The notes under the pieces: model-generated | What the model was told of the DNA's origin: nothing | Databases searched by the model: none | Seen by the model: only the letters and a program-made list of their open reading frames with translations | Translations under genes and position numbers: made by a program | Assembly: GCA_021205755.1 (NCBI GenBank) | Contig: JAJPWX010000039.1 | Span: 1 to 64,000, forward strand | Direction of reading: 5' to 3' | From: Lachnospiraceae bacterium | GTDB lineage: Bacteria; Bacillota; Clostridia; Lachnospirales; Lachnospiraceae | Length of the DNA: 64,000 nt | In this document: piece after piece, positions 45,812 to 57,979 of the stretch | Layout: the number at the start of each line of letters is the position of its first letter | Position numbering within the stretch: position 1 is the first letter of the stretch

Positions 45812-46780
45812 ATGAACATTGAATACTTTCGTGAATTTACCGTTCTCGCGGACTGTTCTAATTATCTGGAGGCCGCTGACCGGCTTTTCATCGGACAGTC
45901 GACTCTGTCCAAACACATTATGTCCATGGAAAAAGAACTGGGCGTTCCGCTGTTTGAACGCACTTCTCGTAAGGTTTCCCTGTCAAAATATGGCAAGCTT
46001 CTGCTCCCCTATGCCAACACGATCGTCCAGACACAGTATAGCTACACCTCTACCTTGCAGAATGAACTCGAATCCGAACGCGGCCGTGTGACCGTTGGCA
46101 CCATCGCCGCCACTGCAAAATATGGCATTACCGGCCTGATCGCTGATTTTAAAAGAAAGTATCCAGGAAGCAGCATCCAGATGTTTGAGGGAGACCCGAA
46201 CGACCTGGCTTCTCAGCTTCGGGAGCGCAAATGCGATGTCATTTTCGCACATATGCCGGAGCGGGAGCTGACGGATGGAACAGTTCAGCGTATTCATTAT
46301 CTGGACGACTCTCTAGTCTGCATCCTTCCAAGGAAACATCCTCTCGCCGAGAAAAAAGAGCTGCGTCTGGAGCAGTTGCGAGATGAGACCTTTATCGCAC
46401 TCAAAGAAAATACGACCATTCATCAGCTCATTCTTGACAGCTGCTATCGGGTCGGGTTTTCTCCAAAAATTGCATTTATCTGTCATCGTATAGACAGTGT
46501 TTTGGATCTGGTAACAAAGGGAATGGGCATTGCAATCCTGGCGGAGTATATGACAAACCGGCCGGAGGACGGCAATTTCCCAGAGAACGCTCCGTTCGCG
46601 GTTGCTTCGATTCTTCCACATACAACGATATCCGTAGACCTCTGCTATCGGAATCAGCATGATCTTTCGCCCATGGCCAAACGTTTTGTAGAACTGGTAC
46701 AGAAAAAAACAGAGGCCGACATCCCTGCGAATTCTAATCTTTCAGCCTCTCAGCTGAATTTGAGTTCCCTGCGACCGTGA
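45812..46780 (+). CDS. LysR-family transcriptional regulator
   Basis: 322 aa from the ATG at 45812 (GAGG nine bases upstream). An upstream start at 45755 would add 19 hydrophobic residues with no site. Residues 1-60 are the winged helix-turn-helix (NIEYFREFTVLADCSNYLEAADRLFIGQSTLSKHI), and 90-290 the periplasmic-type effector domain. LysR proteins typically respond to a pathway intermediate and activate a divergent gene; the divergent gene here is the GPH transporter and behind it the esterase, tannase and UbiD genes. The tannase cluster of Lactobacillus has a comparable LysR (TanR). The effector is likely gallate or a related phenolic. Confidence 0.9.
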   Translation: MNIEYFREFTVLADCSNYLEAADRLFIGQSTLSKHIMSMEKELGVPLFERTSRKVSLSKYGKLLLPYANTIVQTQYSYTSTLQNELESERGRVTVGTIAATAKYGITGLIADFKRKYPGSSIQMFEGDPNDLASQLRERKCDVIFAHMPERELTDGTVQRIHYLDDSLVCILPRKHPLAEKKELRLEQLRDETFIALKENTTIHQLILDSCYRVGFSPKIAFICHRIDSVLDLVTKGMGIAILAEYMTNRPEDGNFPENAPFAVASILPHTTISVDLCYRNQHDLSPMAKRFVELVQKKTEADIPANSNLSASQLNLSSLRP

Positions 46781-46860
46781 TCGGGTATGTAAAACGCAAA
46801 ATATCTATACTGTCTTCGCCAAACAAGCATACCGCAGGAGCTTCTGCGGATGATCTACGG

Positions 46861-46889
46861 TTGACGTTTGGAAAATGATGCTATATAAT
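46861..46889 (+). promoter_or_regulatory. MATE gene promoter
   Basis: TTGACG (46861-46866), a 17-bp spacer and TATAAT (46884-46889), about 100 bp before the MATE start. A loose stem CCCCG...CGGGG lies in the leader. Confidence 0.8.
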
Positions 46890-46988
46890 CAGCCCCGTTA
46901 CAATATATCTTAGAGAAAAACAGCGGGGTTCTCTTGATCCTGGAGAGAACAGGTACACCCCCGCAGGAAGAACACGGAGGGATAAGAC

Positions 46989-48365
46989 TTGAAAAAAGAA
47001 CAGACCATTTCAGAAGAAAACAAAATGGGCGTTATGCCAGTAAACCGGCTGCTCGTGACTATGGCGTTGCCTATGATGATATCCATGCTGGTACAGGCAC
47101 TCTACAATGTCGTTGACAGTATATTTGTGTCCCAAATCAGTGAGGACGCTCTTACAGCCGTCTCCATGGCCTTTCCGATGCAGAATCTGCTGATCGGCCT
47201 GGCAACTGGCATTGCAGTCGGTATGAATGCCCTGGTTTCCAAAGCACTTGGTGAGAAAAAATCCGAATTAGCTAATCATATGGCCATGCATGGAATCTTT
47301 CTGGCGCTATGCGCCTATTTACTGTTTCTGGTGCTGGGTCTTACCATATCCAGAATATTTTTTGTCATTCAGGGAGCCTCAGATACCATTGCTCAGTATG
47401 GCCACGACTATCTGATTATCATCATGTGTGTAAGCTTCGGTGTCTACATTGAAGTCATCTATGAGCGGCTTCTCCAGTCAACCGGAAAAACCATCTATAC
47501 GATGTTTACACAGGGGATCGGTGCGATCATCAATATTATCATGGATCCGATGCTGATTTTCGGCATCGGCATTTTCCCGAAAATGGGCATCAGAGGCGCT
47601 GCGGCAGCGACTGTACTTGGACAAATTGTAGCAGCAATACTTGCCGTCACCCTGAATACCATGAAAAACACTGACATTCAGCTTGATTTCCGAAAATTCA
47701 GACTAGATCTAAAAGCCATCGGCAATATCCTGTTTATCGGTATTCCATCAGTGATCATGGTAGCCATCGGTTCAGTGATGACTTTCTGCGTGAACAAGAT
47801 TCTGATTGCCTTTTCTTCTACGGCTGTCGCGGTCTTCGGTGTTTATTATAAGCTGCAAAGCTTTGCCTTTATGCCAGTATTTGGCATGAACAACGGAATG
47901 GTGCCGATCATCGCCTACAATTATGGTGCACAGAAGCCGGATCGCATTATGAAAACACTGAAGCTCGCTGCTTTTTATGCTACCTGTATTATGTTGATTG
48001 CATTCGCGATTATGCAAACCATTCCGGGAACGCTTCTGCAGCTTTTCAGCGCTTCTGACGAAATGCTCGCAATCGGAATCCCGGCGCTTCGAACCATCAG
48101 TATCAGCTTCCTGTTCGCTGGTGTAAGTGTCATCTGCTCTTCGTTTTTCCAGGCGATGGGCTGCAGTATCTACAGTATGCTGATCTCAATCATGCGTCAG
48201 CTCGTCTGCCTGATCCCGCTGGCCTATCTGTTCGCACAGACCGGTGATGTCACAAAAGTATGGCTTGCATGGCCGATCGCTGAAATCGTATCCATCACCT
48301 GCGGTCTGTTCTTCCTGAACCGGATCAACAAAAAAATGATTCGGCCGATGCAGCAGGCGCAGTAA
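46989..48365 (+). CDS. MATE-family efflux transporter
   Basis: 458 aa from a TTG start; GGAGGG lies eight bases upstream and there is no better ATG before the first span. About 12 membrane segments in two MatE halves (LVTMALPMMISMLVQALYNVVDSIFVSQISEDALTAV is a typical first half). These proteins export drugs or metabolites against Na+ or H+. The neighbour is the LysR/tannase region, so export of phenolic products is a possible but unproven role. Confidence 0.9.
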   Translation: MKKEQTISEENKMGVMPVNRLLVTMALPMMISMLVQALYNVVDSIFVSQISEDALTAVSMAFPMQNLLIGLATGIAVGMNALVSKALGEKKSELANHMAMHGIFLALCAYLLFLVLGLTISRIFFVIQGASDTIAQYGHDYLIIIMCVSFGVYIEVIYERLLQSTGKTIYTMFTQGIGAIINIIMDPMLIFGIGIFPKMGIRGAAAATVLGQIVAAILAVTLNTMKNTDIQLDFRKFRLDLKAIGNILFIGIPSVIMVAIGSVMTFCVNKILIAFSSTAVAVFGVYYKLQSFAFMPVFGMNNGMVPIIAYNYGAQKPDRIMKTLKLAAFYATCIMLIAFAIMQTIPGTLLQLFSASDEMLAIGIPALRTISISFLFAGVSVICSSFFQAMGCSIYSMLISIMRQLVCLIPLAYLFAQTGDVTKVWLAWPIAEIVSITCGLFFLNRINKKMIRPMQQAQ

Positions 48366-48574
48366 AAATTGTAAAAGCTTGATTTGTCGGGCAAAACGTA
48401 TCATTTCTGTCCGACAGATATCATCTGCATGTTCCTGTCGAACGATTTATTTGTAAAACAGCTGGACACTTGCCGGATAGGATGGTAAAATATGAGCCGA
48501 CGAAATTCATATTCTGATAGAAAAATCTGAAGTTTTTCCTATCTGGCAAAAGATGCAGGAAGGAAGCGCAATAG

Positions 48575-49408
48575 ATGTTCATTAAATTTTTAAAGCCGTT
48601 ATCATTTATACCGGCTCTTTTACTTATGTATATTATTTTCTCTTTTTCTTCACAGGATGGCGACACTTCAGCAGACCTCAGCTACGAAGTGAGCTATACT
48701 CTCGTGGAGGCTGGCAACGTCATTCTCGATGCCGATCTGCAGCCAACGGAAATTGCCAGCCTGGCTACGCGTTTTAACGGGGTCGTCCGAAAGCTTGCTC
48801 ACATGACAGAGTATTTTGCCCTGGCTATCGCTGTTTCGTTTCCATTGTATGTCTATGGTCTTCGAGGGATACCTCTTATGCTTGTCGCCGGATTGTTCTG
48901 TGTAGCTTTTGCTGCCAGCGACGAATATCATCAATCCTTTGTCGATGGCCGCGGGCCGGGTGTCCGGGATGTCTTAATCGATTCGTTCGGTGTCTTCTGG
49001 GGTATCATTCTTGTGCGCATCATCGGATGGACTGGGCGAAAAACAATTTTCCGTCCCTTTAGCAAGAAGAAAAAGAATAAAGGAAATCAAGAAGCGGCAG
49101 CCACAGAAGACGCTGCCTATTATAAGGAAGCTTCTTCCATTTACCCGCCTCGAGCACAGAACCGTCAGTCTCAGGTATACCAGAATGGACGCCAGAATTC
49201 TCCGTATCAACAGCAGTCGTCTACGCAAAACTCATGGATGTACCAGAACACGCAGTCTAATTCGGGGCAGAACCTATATCATGGAGCATCCCAGACGGCA
49301 TCCAGTTCCAAAAAACGGCGGCAAAACAATGCCGAAAGTTTATCCGAAGATATGTCGTTAAAAAAGCTGATTCATGACCTGACAGACAAAGATACAAATG
49401 AAGAATAA
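48575..49408 (+). CDS. VanZ-family membrane protein with long hydrophilic tail
   Basis: 277 aa. Four or five membrane spans occupy about 1-160 with the VanZ-like core (RKLAHMTEYFALAIAV and DEYHQSFVDGRGPGVRDVLID). VanZ-type proteins affect teicoplanin tolerance and envelope biology; the biochemical role is unclear. The last 115 residues are a Lys/Gln/Asn-rich soluble tail absent from typical VanZ (about 160 aa), possibly a protein-binding domain. It lies alone between the MATE gene and the rpoC terminator. Confidence 0.8.
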   Translation: MFIKFLKPLSFIPALLLMYIIFSFSSQDGDTSADLSYEVSYTLVEAGNVILDADLQPTEIASLATRFNGVVRKLAHMTEYFALAIAVSFPLYVYGLRGIPLMLVAGLFCVAFAASDEYHQSFVDGRGPGVRDVLIDSFGVFWGIILVRIIGWTGRKTIFRPFSKKKKNKGNQEAAATEDAAYYKEASSIYPPRAQNRQSQVYQNGRQNSPYQQQSSTQNSWMYQNTQSNSGQNLYHGASQTASSSKKRRQNNAESLSEDMSLKKLIHDLTDKDTNEE

Positions 49409-49422
49409 AATATTTTGACAGT

Positions 49423-49460
49423 AAGAAAGCCCCGGCTGGCAGCCAGGGCTTTCTTATTTT
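49423..49460. terminator. Bidirectional terminator between VanZ-like gene and rpoC
   Basis: AAGAAAGCCC and GGGCTTTCTT form a perfect outer stem with an inner CCGGCT/AGCCAGG pairing, followed by TTATTTT on the plus strand. AAAAT-rich flanks on the left also allow termination in the other direction. Confidence 0.88.
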
Positions 49461-49509
49461 GATTCTGTTTCCGTTCAACGAATCCTGAAAGAAGACGCAG
49501 GAGATTAAA

Positions 49510-52500
49510 TCAGTCTTCACCACTTTTCGACAATTCTTCCCCCGGATTCTCCTCCAATTCTGGGGATGCTTCGGGCACTTCTGCCTCCGCAGCAAAGTTT
49601 TCTTCCTCAGCAGGCATTTCTTCCGCTTTAATCACGGAAGATGTAGCGTCCTCCAGATCTGCCGACTTATCTTCTGACTCTCCTTCTTCTCCAATCAACT
49701 CACCCAAGGTCATTTCCTGTGCTCCGTCAACCGGTGCCAGATCGTCATCTTCTTCGCCATACTCATCAAGCATCATCTGCTCATATTCGTAATCATCCGT
49801 TCCTGACGTGTCAATCGCAACATTGCGATAGCGTTTCATACCGGTACCCGCAGGAATCAGCTTACCAATGATCACATTCTCCTTCAGGCCTACCAGAGGA
49901 TCTACCCTCCCCTTGATCGCCGCTTCAGTCAGGACTTTCGTAGTCTCCTGGAATGAAGCTGCTGACAGGAACGAGTTTGTCGCCAGGGACGCTTTCGTGA
50001 TACCAAGCATAATACGCTTACCTTCCGCAGGCTCTTTCCCTTCCGCTATTATCTGAGCATTCTTATCCTCATATTCCAGAATATCAACGAGACTGCCTGG
50101 CAGGAAATCTGTATCCCCATTTGTCTCGATCCGAACCTTTTTCAGCATCTGGCGTACAATAACCTCAATGTGCTTGTCATTGATTTCTACACCCTGCAAA
50201 CGATATACACGCTGCACTTCCCGAAGCATGTAATCCTGCACTGCCTCAATGCCCTTGATCTTCAAGATGTCATGCGGGTTCACACTACCCTCTGTCAGCT
50301 CATCACCGGCTTCCAGGTATGTGCCGTCAACCGGTTTCATTCTGGAGCCATACGGAATCAGATAGGTCTTGGATTCTCCTGTCTCCTCGTTCGTCACTAC
50401 AATCTCACGTTTTTTCTTGGTGTCCCGCAGAGAAGCCATACCGGCAATTTCTGTGATAATTGCAAGTCCTTTTGGTTTTCTTGCCTCAAAAAGCTCCTCA
50501 ACACGCGGAAGACCCTGTGTGATATCGCCGCCGGCCACACCGCCAGTGTGGAACGTACGCATCGTCAGCTGCGTACCAGGTTCACCAATCGACTGTGCTG
50601 CGATAATACCGACAGACTCTCCCACCTGTACCAGCTCACCGGTCGCCATGTTAGCTCCATAGCACTTTGAGCAGATTCCAATGTGAGAACGGCAGGTCAA
50701 AATCGAACGAATCTTAATCTTTTCAAACGGCTTGCCTTCTGCATCCACGCCTTCTTTCATAATTCGCGCGGCACGCTTCGGTGTGATCATATGATTTGCT
50801 TTCACAATGATCTCGCCATCTTTGTCACAGATATCCTCACAGGAAAACCGCCCAGTAATACGCTCCTGAATGTTCTCGATCTCCTCTTTCCCGTCCGAGA
50901 ATGTATGCACATACATACCAGGAATCTCGTCACTGCCTTCGCAGCAGTCCGTCTCACGAACAATCAGATCCTGTGAGACATCCACAAGTCGTCTGGTCAG
51001 ATATCCGGAGTCTGCTGTACGAAGCGCTGTATCCGAAAGTCCCTTACGGGCGCCATGTGCAGACATGAAGTACTCCAGTACGTCCAGTCCCTCACGGAAA
51101 TTCGACTTAATTGGCAGCTCAATCGTGTGGCCGGTCGTATCAGCCATCAGGCCGCGCATGCCAGCAAGCTGCTTAATCTGCTTGTTCGATCCACGCGCAC
51201 CGGAATCGGCCATCATGAAGATATTGTTATATTTGTCCAAACCGTCAAGCAAGGCCTTGGTCAGGACATCATCCGTATCTTTCCAGGTCTCCACAACCTC
51301 TTTATAGCGCTCTTCATCCGTGATCAGACCACGCTTATAGTTTCTCGTAATCTTATCTACTGTATCCTGCGCCTGTTTAATCAGCTCAGGCTTCTGCGGC
51401 GGCACTGTCATATCCGAAATAGATACCGTCATCGCAGCCTTTGTGGAATACTTATAACCCATTGCTTTGATGTCATCCAGTACCTCAGCCGTCTTTGTAG
51501 AGCCATGTATGTTGATGACTTTCTCCAGAATGCTCTTAAGCTCCTTCTTTTTGACAAGGAAATCTACTTCCAGCTTCAATTCATTGCCCGGAATGGAACG
51601 ATCTACAAAGCCCAGATCCTGCGGCAAAATCTCATTAAACAGGAATCGTCCAAGTGTTGATTCCACATCATCCATTACCACACTGCCATCCGGCATCTTC
51701 TTTATCATACGGACCGTAATCTTCGACTGCAGGGTAATAAATTTATTCTCATAGGCAAGGATGGCCTCCGCTACACTCTTGAAGAACTTTCCTTCACCGA
51801 GAGCCCCTGGCCGCATCTGGGTAAGATAATAAATACCAAGCACCATATCCTGAGAAGGAACAGCCACCGGGCCGCCATCGGAAGGCTTCAGAAGGTTGTT
51901 CGGAGAAAGCATCAGGAAACGGCACTCCGCCTGCGCTTCCACAGACAACGGAAGATGAACTGCCATCTGGTCGCCATCGAAGTCTGCATTAAATGCGGTA
52001 CACACAAGCGGGTGCAGCTTGATTGCCTTGCCTTCGACCAGGATCGGCTCAAACGCCTGAATGCCCAGACGATGCAGTGTAGGAGCACGGTTCAGCATAA
52101 CCGGATGCTCCTTGATCACATTTTCCAGGACATCCCAAACTTCCGGCTGCAGACGTTCTACTATCTTCTTTGCGTTCTTAATATTGTGTGAAGTGCCGTT
52201 CTCCACCAGTTCTTTCATAACAAACGGCTTAAACAACTCAATAGCCATCTCTTTGGGCAGACCGCACTGATAAATCTTCAGCTCTGGTCCTACGACAATA
52301 ACTGAACGTCCTGAGTAGTCTACACGCTTACCAAGCAAATTCTGACGGAAACGGCCAGACTTACCCTTCAGCATATCGGAAAGAGATTTCAGCGCCCGGT
52401 TCCCCGGTCCTGTAACCGGACGGCCGCGGCGTCCATTGTCAATCAGCGCGTCAACTGCTTCCTGGAGCATACGTTTTTCATTGCGCACAATAATATCCGG

Positions 52501-53352
52501 TGCACCAAGCTCCAGCAGCCTCTTCAGTCGATTGTTGCGGTTGATGATACGGCGGTAAAGGTCATTCAGATCCGATGTAGCGAATCGTCCGCCATCAAGC
52601 TGTACCATCGGACGCAGATCCGGCGGAATCACCGGGATCACTGTCATTATCATCCACTCCGGACGATTGCCAGACTCCCGGAAAGCTTCAACAACTTCCA
52701 ATCTCTTGATGATTCTCGCACGCTTCTGACCAGTAGAATTCTTAAGGGCCGCTTTCAGCTCTGCGGATTCTTTCTCGACATCGATCGCTTCCAGAAGCTC
52801 CTTCACGGATTCGGCACCCATACCCGCACGGAATTGTTTGCCCCATTTTTCCTTTGCTTCCTGATACTCCCTCTCAGTCAATACCTGTTTGTAATGCAAA
52901 TCCGACTCACCCGGATCCAAAACAATATAGTTTGCGAAATAGAGAATCTTCTCAAGCACGCGCGGAGAGATGTCCAGAATAAGACCCATTCTGGATGGAA
53001 TCCCCTTGAAGTACCAGATATGGGATACCGGAGCCGCCAGCTCAATATGTCCCATACGTTCACGACGAACAGAAGATTTTGTCACTTCTACGCCGCATCG
53101 ATCACAGATTACGCCTTTGTAACGAATCTTCTTATATTTTCCGCAATGGCACTCCCAGTCCTTGCTCGGCCCAAAAATGCGCTCACAAAACAAACCGTCT
53201 TTTTCTGGTTTTAAAGTTCTGTAATTGATCGTTTCCGGCTTTTTGACCTCTCCATGAGACCACTCCCGGATTTTATCAGGAGAAGCCAGACCGATCTTGA
53301 TGGCATCAAACGTCATTGGCTGATACACTTCACTGCTATTTGTCTCTGGCAT
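49510..53352 (-). CDS. rpoC: RNA polymerase subunit beta prime
   Basis: 1280 aa from the ATG at 53352, after AAGGAG; the upstream in-frame GTG at 53370 overlaps that site. It holds the catalytic NADFDGDQM, zinc ribbon cysteines near 70-90 ([20 protein letters not shown]), the bridge-helix/trigger-loop region ([38 protein letters not shown]) and the second zinc site ([13 protein letters not shown]). The acidic C-terminal tail (about the last 75 residues, Glu/Asp/Ser-rich) extends beyond the conserved core. It follows rpoB by 21 bp. Confidence 0.98.
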   Translation of the reverse strand: MPETNSSEVYQPMTFDAIKIGLASPDKIREWSHGEVKKPETINYRTLKPEKDGLFCERIFGPSKDWECHCGKYKKIRYKGVICDRCGVEVTKSSVRRERMGHIELAAPVSHIWYFKGIPSRMGLILDISPRVLEKILYFANYIVLDPGESDLHYKQVLTEREYQEAKEKWGKQFRAGMGAESVKELLEAIDVEKESAELKAALKNSTGQKRARIIKRLEVVEAFRESGNRPEWMIMTVIPVIPPDLRPMVQLDGGRFATSDLNDLYRRIINRNNRLKRLLELGAPDIIVRNEKRMLQEAVDALIDNGRRGRPVTGPGNRALKSLSDMLKGKSGRFRQNLLGKRVDYSGRSVIVVGPELKIYQCGLPKEMAIELFKPFVMKELVENGTSHNIKNAKKIVERLQPEVWDVLENVIKEHPVMLNRAPTLHRLGIQAFEPILVEGKAIKLHPLVCTAFNADFDGDQMAVHLPLSVEAQAECRFLMLSPNNLLKPSDGGPVAVPSQDMVLGIYYLTQMRPGALGEGKFFKSVAEAILAYENKFITLQSKITVRMIKKMPDGSVVMDDVESTLGRFLFNEILPQDLGFVDRSIPGNELKLEVDFLVKKKELKSILEKVINIHGSTKTAEVLDDIKAMGYKYSTKAAMTVSISDMTVPPQKPELIKQAQDTVDKITRNYKRGLITDEERYKEVVETWKDTDDVLTKALLDGLDKYNNIFMMADSGARGSNKQIKQLAGMRGLMADTTGHTIELPIKSNFREGLDVLEYFMSAHGARKGLSDTALRTADSGYLTRRLVDVSQDLIVRETDCCEGSDEIPGMYVHTFSDGKEEIENIQERITGRFSCEDICDKDGEIIVKANHMITPKRAARIMKEGVDAEGKPFEKIKIRSILTCRSHIGICSKCYGANMATGELVQVGESVGIIAAQSIGEPGTQLTMRTFHTGGVAGGDITQGLPRVEELFEARKPKGLAIITEIAGMASLRDTKKKREIVVTNEETGESKTYLIPYGSRMKPVDGTYLEAGDELTEGSVNPHDILKIKGIEAVQDYMLREVQRVYRLQGVEINDKHIEVIVRQMLKKVRIETNGDTDFLPGSLVDILEYEDKNAQIIAEGKEPAEGKRIMLGITKASLATNSFLSAASFQETTKVLTEAAIKGRVDPLVGLKENVIIGKLIPAGTGMKRYRNVAIDTSGTDDYEYEQMMLDEYGEEDDDLAPVDGAQEMTLGELIGEEGESEDKSADLEDATSSVIKAEEMPAEEENFAAEAEVPEASPELEENPGEELSKSGED

Positions 53353-53373
53353 TGATGGTACTCCTTTCACACG

Positions 53374-56300
53374 TTACTCTTCGTCAAAAGTTTCTTCCAT
53401 TTCCATATCATACAGGTCTAATCCATCGTCTCCGTCACTGTCATTGCTCTCTTCCTCGACGGAAACAAGTTCATCCCCATCAAACTCCTGGCGGCTGAAC
53501 CCATAACGGCCCAGGGATTCATCTTCTTTGTCATTGTATTTGCGGTCTTCACCCATCACAGAACGGAAGTCTGTATCCCCATAATCAGCAGTCTCCATAA
53601 TCTCTACTTCTGTATTATCATCTTTCAGCACCCTGACATCCAGGCCAAGAGACTGAAGCTCTTTCAAAAGCACCTTAAAGGATTCCGGAATACCCGGCTC
53701 AGGAATATTTTCTCCCTTGATGATCGCTTCATAAGTCTTCACACGACCTACCACATCATCTGATTTCACGGTCAGAATCTCCTGCAGAGTATAGGACGCA
53801 CCATACGCTTCCAGAGCCCAAACCTCCATCTCTCCGAAACGCTGACCGCCAAACTGCGCCTTGCCGCCCAGAGGCTGCTGGGTTACCAGAGAATACGGAC
53901 CGGTAGAACGAGCGTGGATCTTATCGTCCACCAGATGATGGAGCTTCAGGTAATTCATGTGTCCGATCGTTGTCGGACCGTCAAAATATTCGCCTGTCCG
54001 CCCGTCGCGAAGCTGAACCTTTCCATCTCTCGAGATCGGCACACCTTTCCAGAGGGCTCTGTGATCCCGGTTCTCCCACAGATAATCCAGCACTTCCGGA
54101 AGCAGCTCATCTTCATGCTTTTCTTTGAATTCATCCCACTCCAGATTCACGTAATCATTCGCGAGCTCCAGAGTATCCATAATATCATTCTCATTTGCAC
54201 CGTCAAATACTGGTGTTGATACATTAAAACCAAGAGCTTTTGCCGCAAGGCTTAAGTGAATCTCCAATACCTGCCCGATATTCATACGGGACGGCACGCC
54301 CAGCGGATTCAATACGATATCCAGGGGACGTCCATTTGGAAGGAAAGGCATATCCTCTACCGGAAGCACGCGGGAGACAACACCCTTGTTTCCATGTCGG
54401 CCAGCCATCTTATCGCCAACAGAAATCTTTCTCTTCTGTGCAATATAAATGCGAACCGCCTGATTCACACCAGGTGAAAGTTCATCTCCATTCTCCCTGG
54501 TAAATACCTTTGCATCTACCACAATACCATATTCACCGTGCGGCACTTTCAGGGAAGTATCACGCACTTCACGCGCTTTCTCACCAAAGATTGCACGCAG
54601 CAGACGTTCCTCTGCGGTCAGCTCCGTTTCACCCTTCGGCGTTACCTTGCCAACCAGGATATCACCGGCCCGCACTTCAGCACCGATGCGGATGATACCT
54701 CTCTCATCCAAATCTTTCAGAGCCTCATCGCCGACGCCCGGCACATCGCGGGTAATCTCCTCCGGTCCGAGCTTCGTATCACGCGCTTCCGCCTCATATT
54801 CCTCAATATGCACGGAAGTATATACATCGTCCATCACCAGCTTTTCACTGATCAGAACCGCATCCTCGTAATTGTAGCCTTCCCAGGTCATAAATCCAAT
54901 CAACGGATTCTTTCCAAGTGCGATTTCGCCATTTGAAGTCGACGCACCATCCGCGATTACATCCCCTGCTTCCACACGTTCGCCTTTATTCACAATCGGG
55001 CGCTGATTATAGCAGTTGCTCTGATTGCTGCGGACAAATTTTTTCAAATGATACTCGTCGCGCTGGCCGTCATTCGTACGAATTACAATGCAGTTCGACT
55101 CTGCGCGCTCAACCACGCCAGCATGAGTGGCTACTACACACACACCAGAGTCAACAGCCGTCTTTGTCTCCAGACCAGTGCCAACAACAGGTGCTTCTGT
55201 CGTCAAAAGCGGAACTGCCTGACGCTGCATGTTCGAACCCATCAGAGCGCGGTTCGCGTCATCGTTCTGCAAAAACGGAATCAACGCCGTCGCCACAGAA
55301 AATACCATCTTCGGCGATACGTCCATGTAATCGAACATTGTACGCTCATATTCCTGTGTCTCCTCGCGGAAACGACCAGAAACGTTTTTGCGGACAAAAT
55401 GCCCTTCCTCATCCAGTGCCTCGTTTGCCTGCGCTACATGATAATTATCCTCTTCATCCGCGGTCATATAAACCACTTCATCCGTAACGCGCGGATTCTT
55501 CGGATCAGAATGATCAATCTTCCGGTACGGCGCTTCCACAAAACCGTACTCATTGATTCGGGCATAGCAGGCCAGTGAGTTAATCAGACCGATATTCGGG
55601 CCTTCAGGCGTCTCAATCGGGCACATTCTGCCGTAATGGGAATAATGCACGTCTCGAACCTCGAACCCGGCTCTTTCTCTTGAAAGTCCTCCCGGTCCAA
55701 GTGCGGACAGACGGCGCTTATGCGTCAGTTCAGAAAGCGGATTGTTCTGATCCATAAACTGAGACAGCTGAGAAGAACCGAAGAACTCTTTCACCGCCGC
55801 CGTCACCGGTTTGATATTAATCAGAGACTGCGGCGAAATACCTTCAATCTCCTGCGTTGTCATACGCTCGCGAACCACCCTTTCCAGTCTGGCCAGACCG
55901 ATACGATACTGGTTCTGCAGCAGCTCGCCTACCGCACGGATACGGCGATTGCCCAGATGGTCGATATCATCATTCGTGCCAATGCCATATTCCAGATGGA
56001 TGTTATAATTAATCGAAGCAAGAATATCTTCTTTCGTAATATGCTTCGGAATCAGCTCATGTACAGAACGCCGAATCGCGTCTTTCTGATCTTCCGGATC
56101 ATCATACTCTTCCAGAATCTTTTTCAATGCCGGATAATATACTAACTCTGTGATCCCCAGATCGCGCGGGTTACAGTCAACGTAAGTGCGAAGATCTACC
56201 ATCATACTGGAAATCACCTTCACGTCACGTTCTTCCGTACGGATCAGTACATACGGAACCGCCGCATTCTGAATCGCATCCGCCTGCTCACGGGTCAGCT

Positions 56301-57237
56301 CTGTACCAGCCTCTGCCAGAATTTCACCTGTCGATGTATCAAACACATCCTCCGCAAGAATATGCCCGGCAATCCGATTGCGCAGCATCAGCTTTTTGTT
56401 AAACTTATAGCGGCCCACCTTTGCCAGGTCATACCTGCGCGGATCAAAGAACATACTCATAATCAGGCTTTCCGCGCTCTCTACCGCAAGCGGTTCTCCC
56501 GGCCGAATCTTCTTATACAGCTCGAGAAGACCTTCTTGATAGTTCGTAGCAGTATCTTTCGCCAGCGTCGCCACAATCTTCGGCTCTTCGCCGAAGAAAT
56601 CCAGGATTTCCGCATTGGAACTCAGGCCAAGCGCACGCGCAAGTACCGTCACCGGAACTTTCCTTGTCCGGTCGACACGCACATAAAACACATCATTGGA
56701 GTCTGTCTCATACTCAAGCCACGCGCCGCGGTTTGGAATAACGGTACAGGAGTACAGCTTCTTACCAAACTTATCATGCGTAATATCATAATAAATACCA
56801 GGCGAACGAACCAGCTGACTGACGATGACACGCTCTGCACCATTAATCACAAACGTACCGGTCGCAGTCATCAGGGGCAGATCGCCCATAAAAATATCAT
56901 GCTCGCTGATCTCGTCATTTTCCTTATTATGGAGACGTACCCGTACTTTCAGGGGTGCGGCATACGTAGCATCACGTTCCACACACTCCTCAATCGAGTA
57001 TTTCACATCATCCTCGCACAGTTTGAAATCCACAAACTCAAGACTCAGCTTCCCGCCATAGTCTTCAATCGGTGAGATATCATCAAAGACTTCTTTAAGT
57101 CCTTCATCCAGAAACCACTGGTAGGAATTTTTCTGAACCTCAATCAGGTTCGGCATCTCGAGAACTTCCTTCTGCCGCTGATAACTCATACGGATTCCTT
57201 TACCATTCGTAACAGGACGTATTCTGTTTTTCTCCAT
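53374..57237 (-). CDS. rpoB: RNA polymerase subunit beta
   Basis: 1287 aa from the ATG at 57237, with AGAGGTGG ten bases up; 29 further codons lie in frame above it without a site. Rifampicin region [56 protein letters not shown] is wild-type in pattern. The C-terminal [13 protein letters not shown] clamp and the acidic final tail are present. Forms the catalytic core with beta prime. A terminator-like hairpin lies in the 297-bp gap before it. Confidence 0.98.
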   Translation of the reverse strand: MEKNRIRPVTNGKGIRMSYQRQKEVLEMPNLIEVQKNSYQWFLDEGLKEVFDDISPIEDYGGKLSLEFVDFKLCEDDVKYSIEECVERDATYAAPLKVRVRLHNKENDEISEHDIFMGDLPLMTATGTFVINGAERVIVSQLVRSPGIYYDITHDKFGKKLYSCTVIPNRGAWLEYETDSNDVFYVRVDRTRKVPVTVLARALGLSSNAEILDFFGEEPKIVATLAKDTATNYQEGLLELYKKIRPGEPLAVESAESLIMSMFFDPRRYDLAKVGRYKFNKKLMLRNRIAGHILAEDVFDTSTGEILAEAGTELTREQADAIQNAAVPYVLIRTEERDVKVISSMMVDLRTYVDCNPRDLGITELVYYPALKKILEEYDDPEDQKDAIRRSVHELIPKHITKEDILASINYNIHLEYGIGTNDDIDHLGNRRIRAVGELLQNQYRIGLARLERVVRERMTTQEIEGISPQSLINIKPVTAAVKEFFGSSQLSQFMDQNNPLSELTHKRRLSALGPGGLSRERAGFEVRDVHYSHYGRMCPIETPEGPNIGLINSLACYARINEYGFVEAPYRKIDHSDPKNPRVTDEVVYMTADEEDNYHVAQANEALDEEGHFVRKNVSGRFREETQEYERTMFDYMDVSPKMVFSVATALIPFLQNDDANRALMGSNMQRQAVPLLTTEAPVVGTGLETKTAVDSGVCVVATHAGVVERAESNCIVIRTNDGQRDEYHLKKFVRSNQSNCYNQRPIVNKGERVEAGDVIADGASTSNGEIALGKNPLIGFMTWEGYNYEDAVLISEKLVMDDVYTSVHIEEYEAEARDTKLGPEEITRDVPGVGDEALKDLDERGIIRIGAEVRAGDILVGKVTPKGETELTAEERLLRAIFGEKAREVRDTSLKVPHGEYGIVVDAKVFTRENGDELSPGVNQAVRIYIAQKRKISVGDKMAGRHGNKGVVSRVLPVEDMPFLPNGRPLDIVLNPLGVPSRMNIGQVLEIHLSLAAKALGFNVSTPVFDGANENDIMDTLELANDYVNLEWDEFKEKHEDELLPEVLDYLWENRDHRALWKGVPISRDGKVQLRDGRTGEYFDGPTTIGHMNYLKLHHLVDDKIHARSTGPYSLVTQQPLGGKAQFGGQRFGEMEVWALEAYGASYTLQEILTVKSDDVVGRVKTYEAIIKGENIPEPGIPESFKVLLKELQSLGLDVRVLKDDNTEVEIMETADYGDTDFRSVMGEDRKYNDKEDESLGRYGFSRQEFDGDELVSVEEESNDSDGDDGLDLYDMEMEETFDEE

Positions 57238-57441
57238 TGATGTTCCACCTCTGTTCTTTCTGCAGTCTGAATCGCTTTTTGGGCATAAATATACCGCAGG
57301 ACATAATCCCGCACAATAGAGCAATCTATAGTGTATCGCAAAGAAAAAATCATGTCAAGGAAAATTTTACAAATTTTTTTACATTTAGAATTTCGTGGTC
57401 TGCTATTCCATATAAATCCCTGGTAAACATACCTTACGCCG

Positions 57442-57469
57442 AAAAAGGGGACTCCGTTCTGGAGTCCCC
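57442..57469 (-). terminator. Attenuator-like hairpin between rplL and rpoB
   Basis: GGGGACTCC, a 5-base loop and GGAGTCCCC form a perfect 9-bp stem at 57447-57469, followed on the minus strand by CTTTTTC. Such hairpins lower rpoBC expression relative to the ribosomal genes in many bacteria. No other feature is seen in the 297-bp gap. Confidence 0.8.
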
Positions 57470-57534
57470 CGGATTTCGAAATTAAGCAACAAACCGAAAC
57501 TCGTATCTTATATCGATTTTTAAGAAGAACCTGA

Positions 57535-57909
57535 TTACTTAACAGTAACCTTCGCGCCTTCTGCCTCAAGCTTGGTCTTGAGTTCTTCTGCATCTACCTT
57601 AGATACGCCCTCTTTGATCACCTTCGGAGCAGAGTCTACAACATCCTTTGCTTCCTTCAGACCCAGGCCAGTCGCCTCACGGACAACCTTGATAACCTTA
57701 ACCTTGGACGGACCAACTTCCGTCAGTTCAACATCAAACTCAGTCTTCTCTTCTACTTCCTCAGCCGCGCCGCCTGCTGCCGCTACGACAACACCAGCTG
57801 CCGCTGATACACCAAACTCTTCCTCACATGCCTTTACGAGCTCATTCAGTTCAAGTACAGATAACTCTTTGATTGCTTCGATAAACTCAGCAGTTGTTAA
57901 CTTAGCCAT
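57535..57909 (-). CDS. rplL: Ribosomal protein L7/L12
   Basis: 124 aa from ATG at 57909, preceded by AGGAGG; longer frame upstream is ignored. The N-terminal dimerisation helix, Ala/Gly-rich hinge and the C-terminal domain [22 protein letters not shown] are all present. It makes the ribosome stalk with L10 and recruits elongation factors. Confidence 0.98.
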   Translation of the reverse strand: MAKLTTAEFIEAIKELSVLELNELVKACEEEFGVSAAAGVVVAAAGGAAEEVEEKTEFDVELTEVGPSKVKVIKVVREATGLGLKEAKDVVDSAPKVIKEGVSKVDAEELKTKLEAEGAKVTVK

Positions 57910-57979
57910 TTTCTTTTCCTCCTGATTAAATTTTTTCTCGATTGCTGTGTTCTCACAGCGTTGTTGTTCCACTTATCAT

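Noticed and set aside
49510..57237. Many plus-strand frames opposite rpoB and rpoC
   Set aside because: They are antisense shadows of highly conserved genes with no ribosome binding sites or family resemblance.
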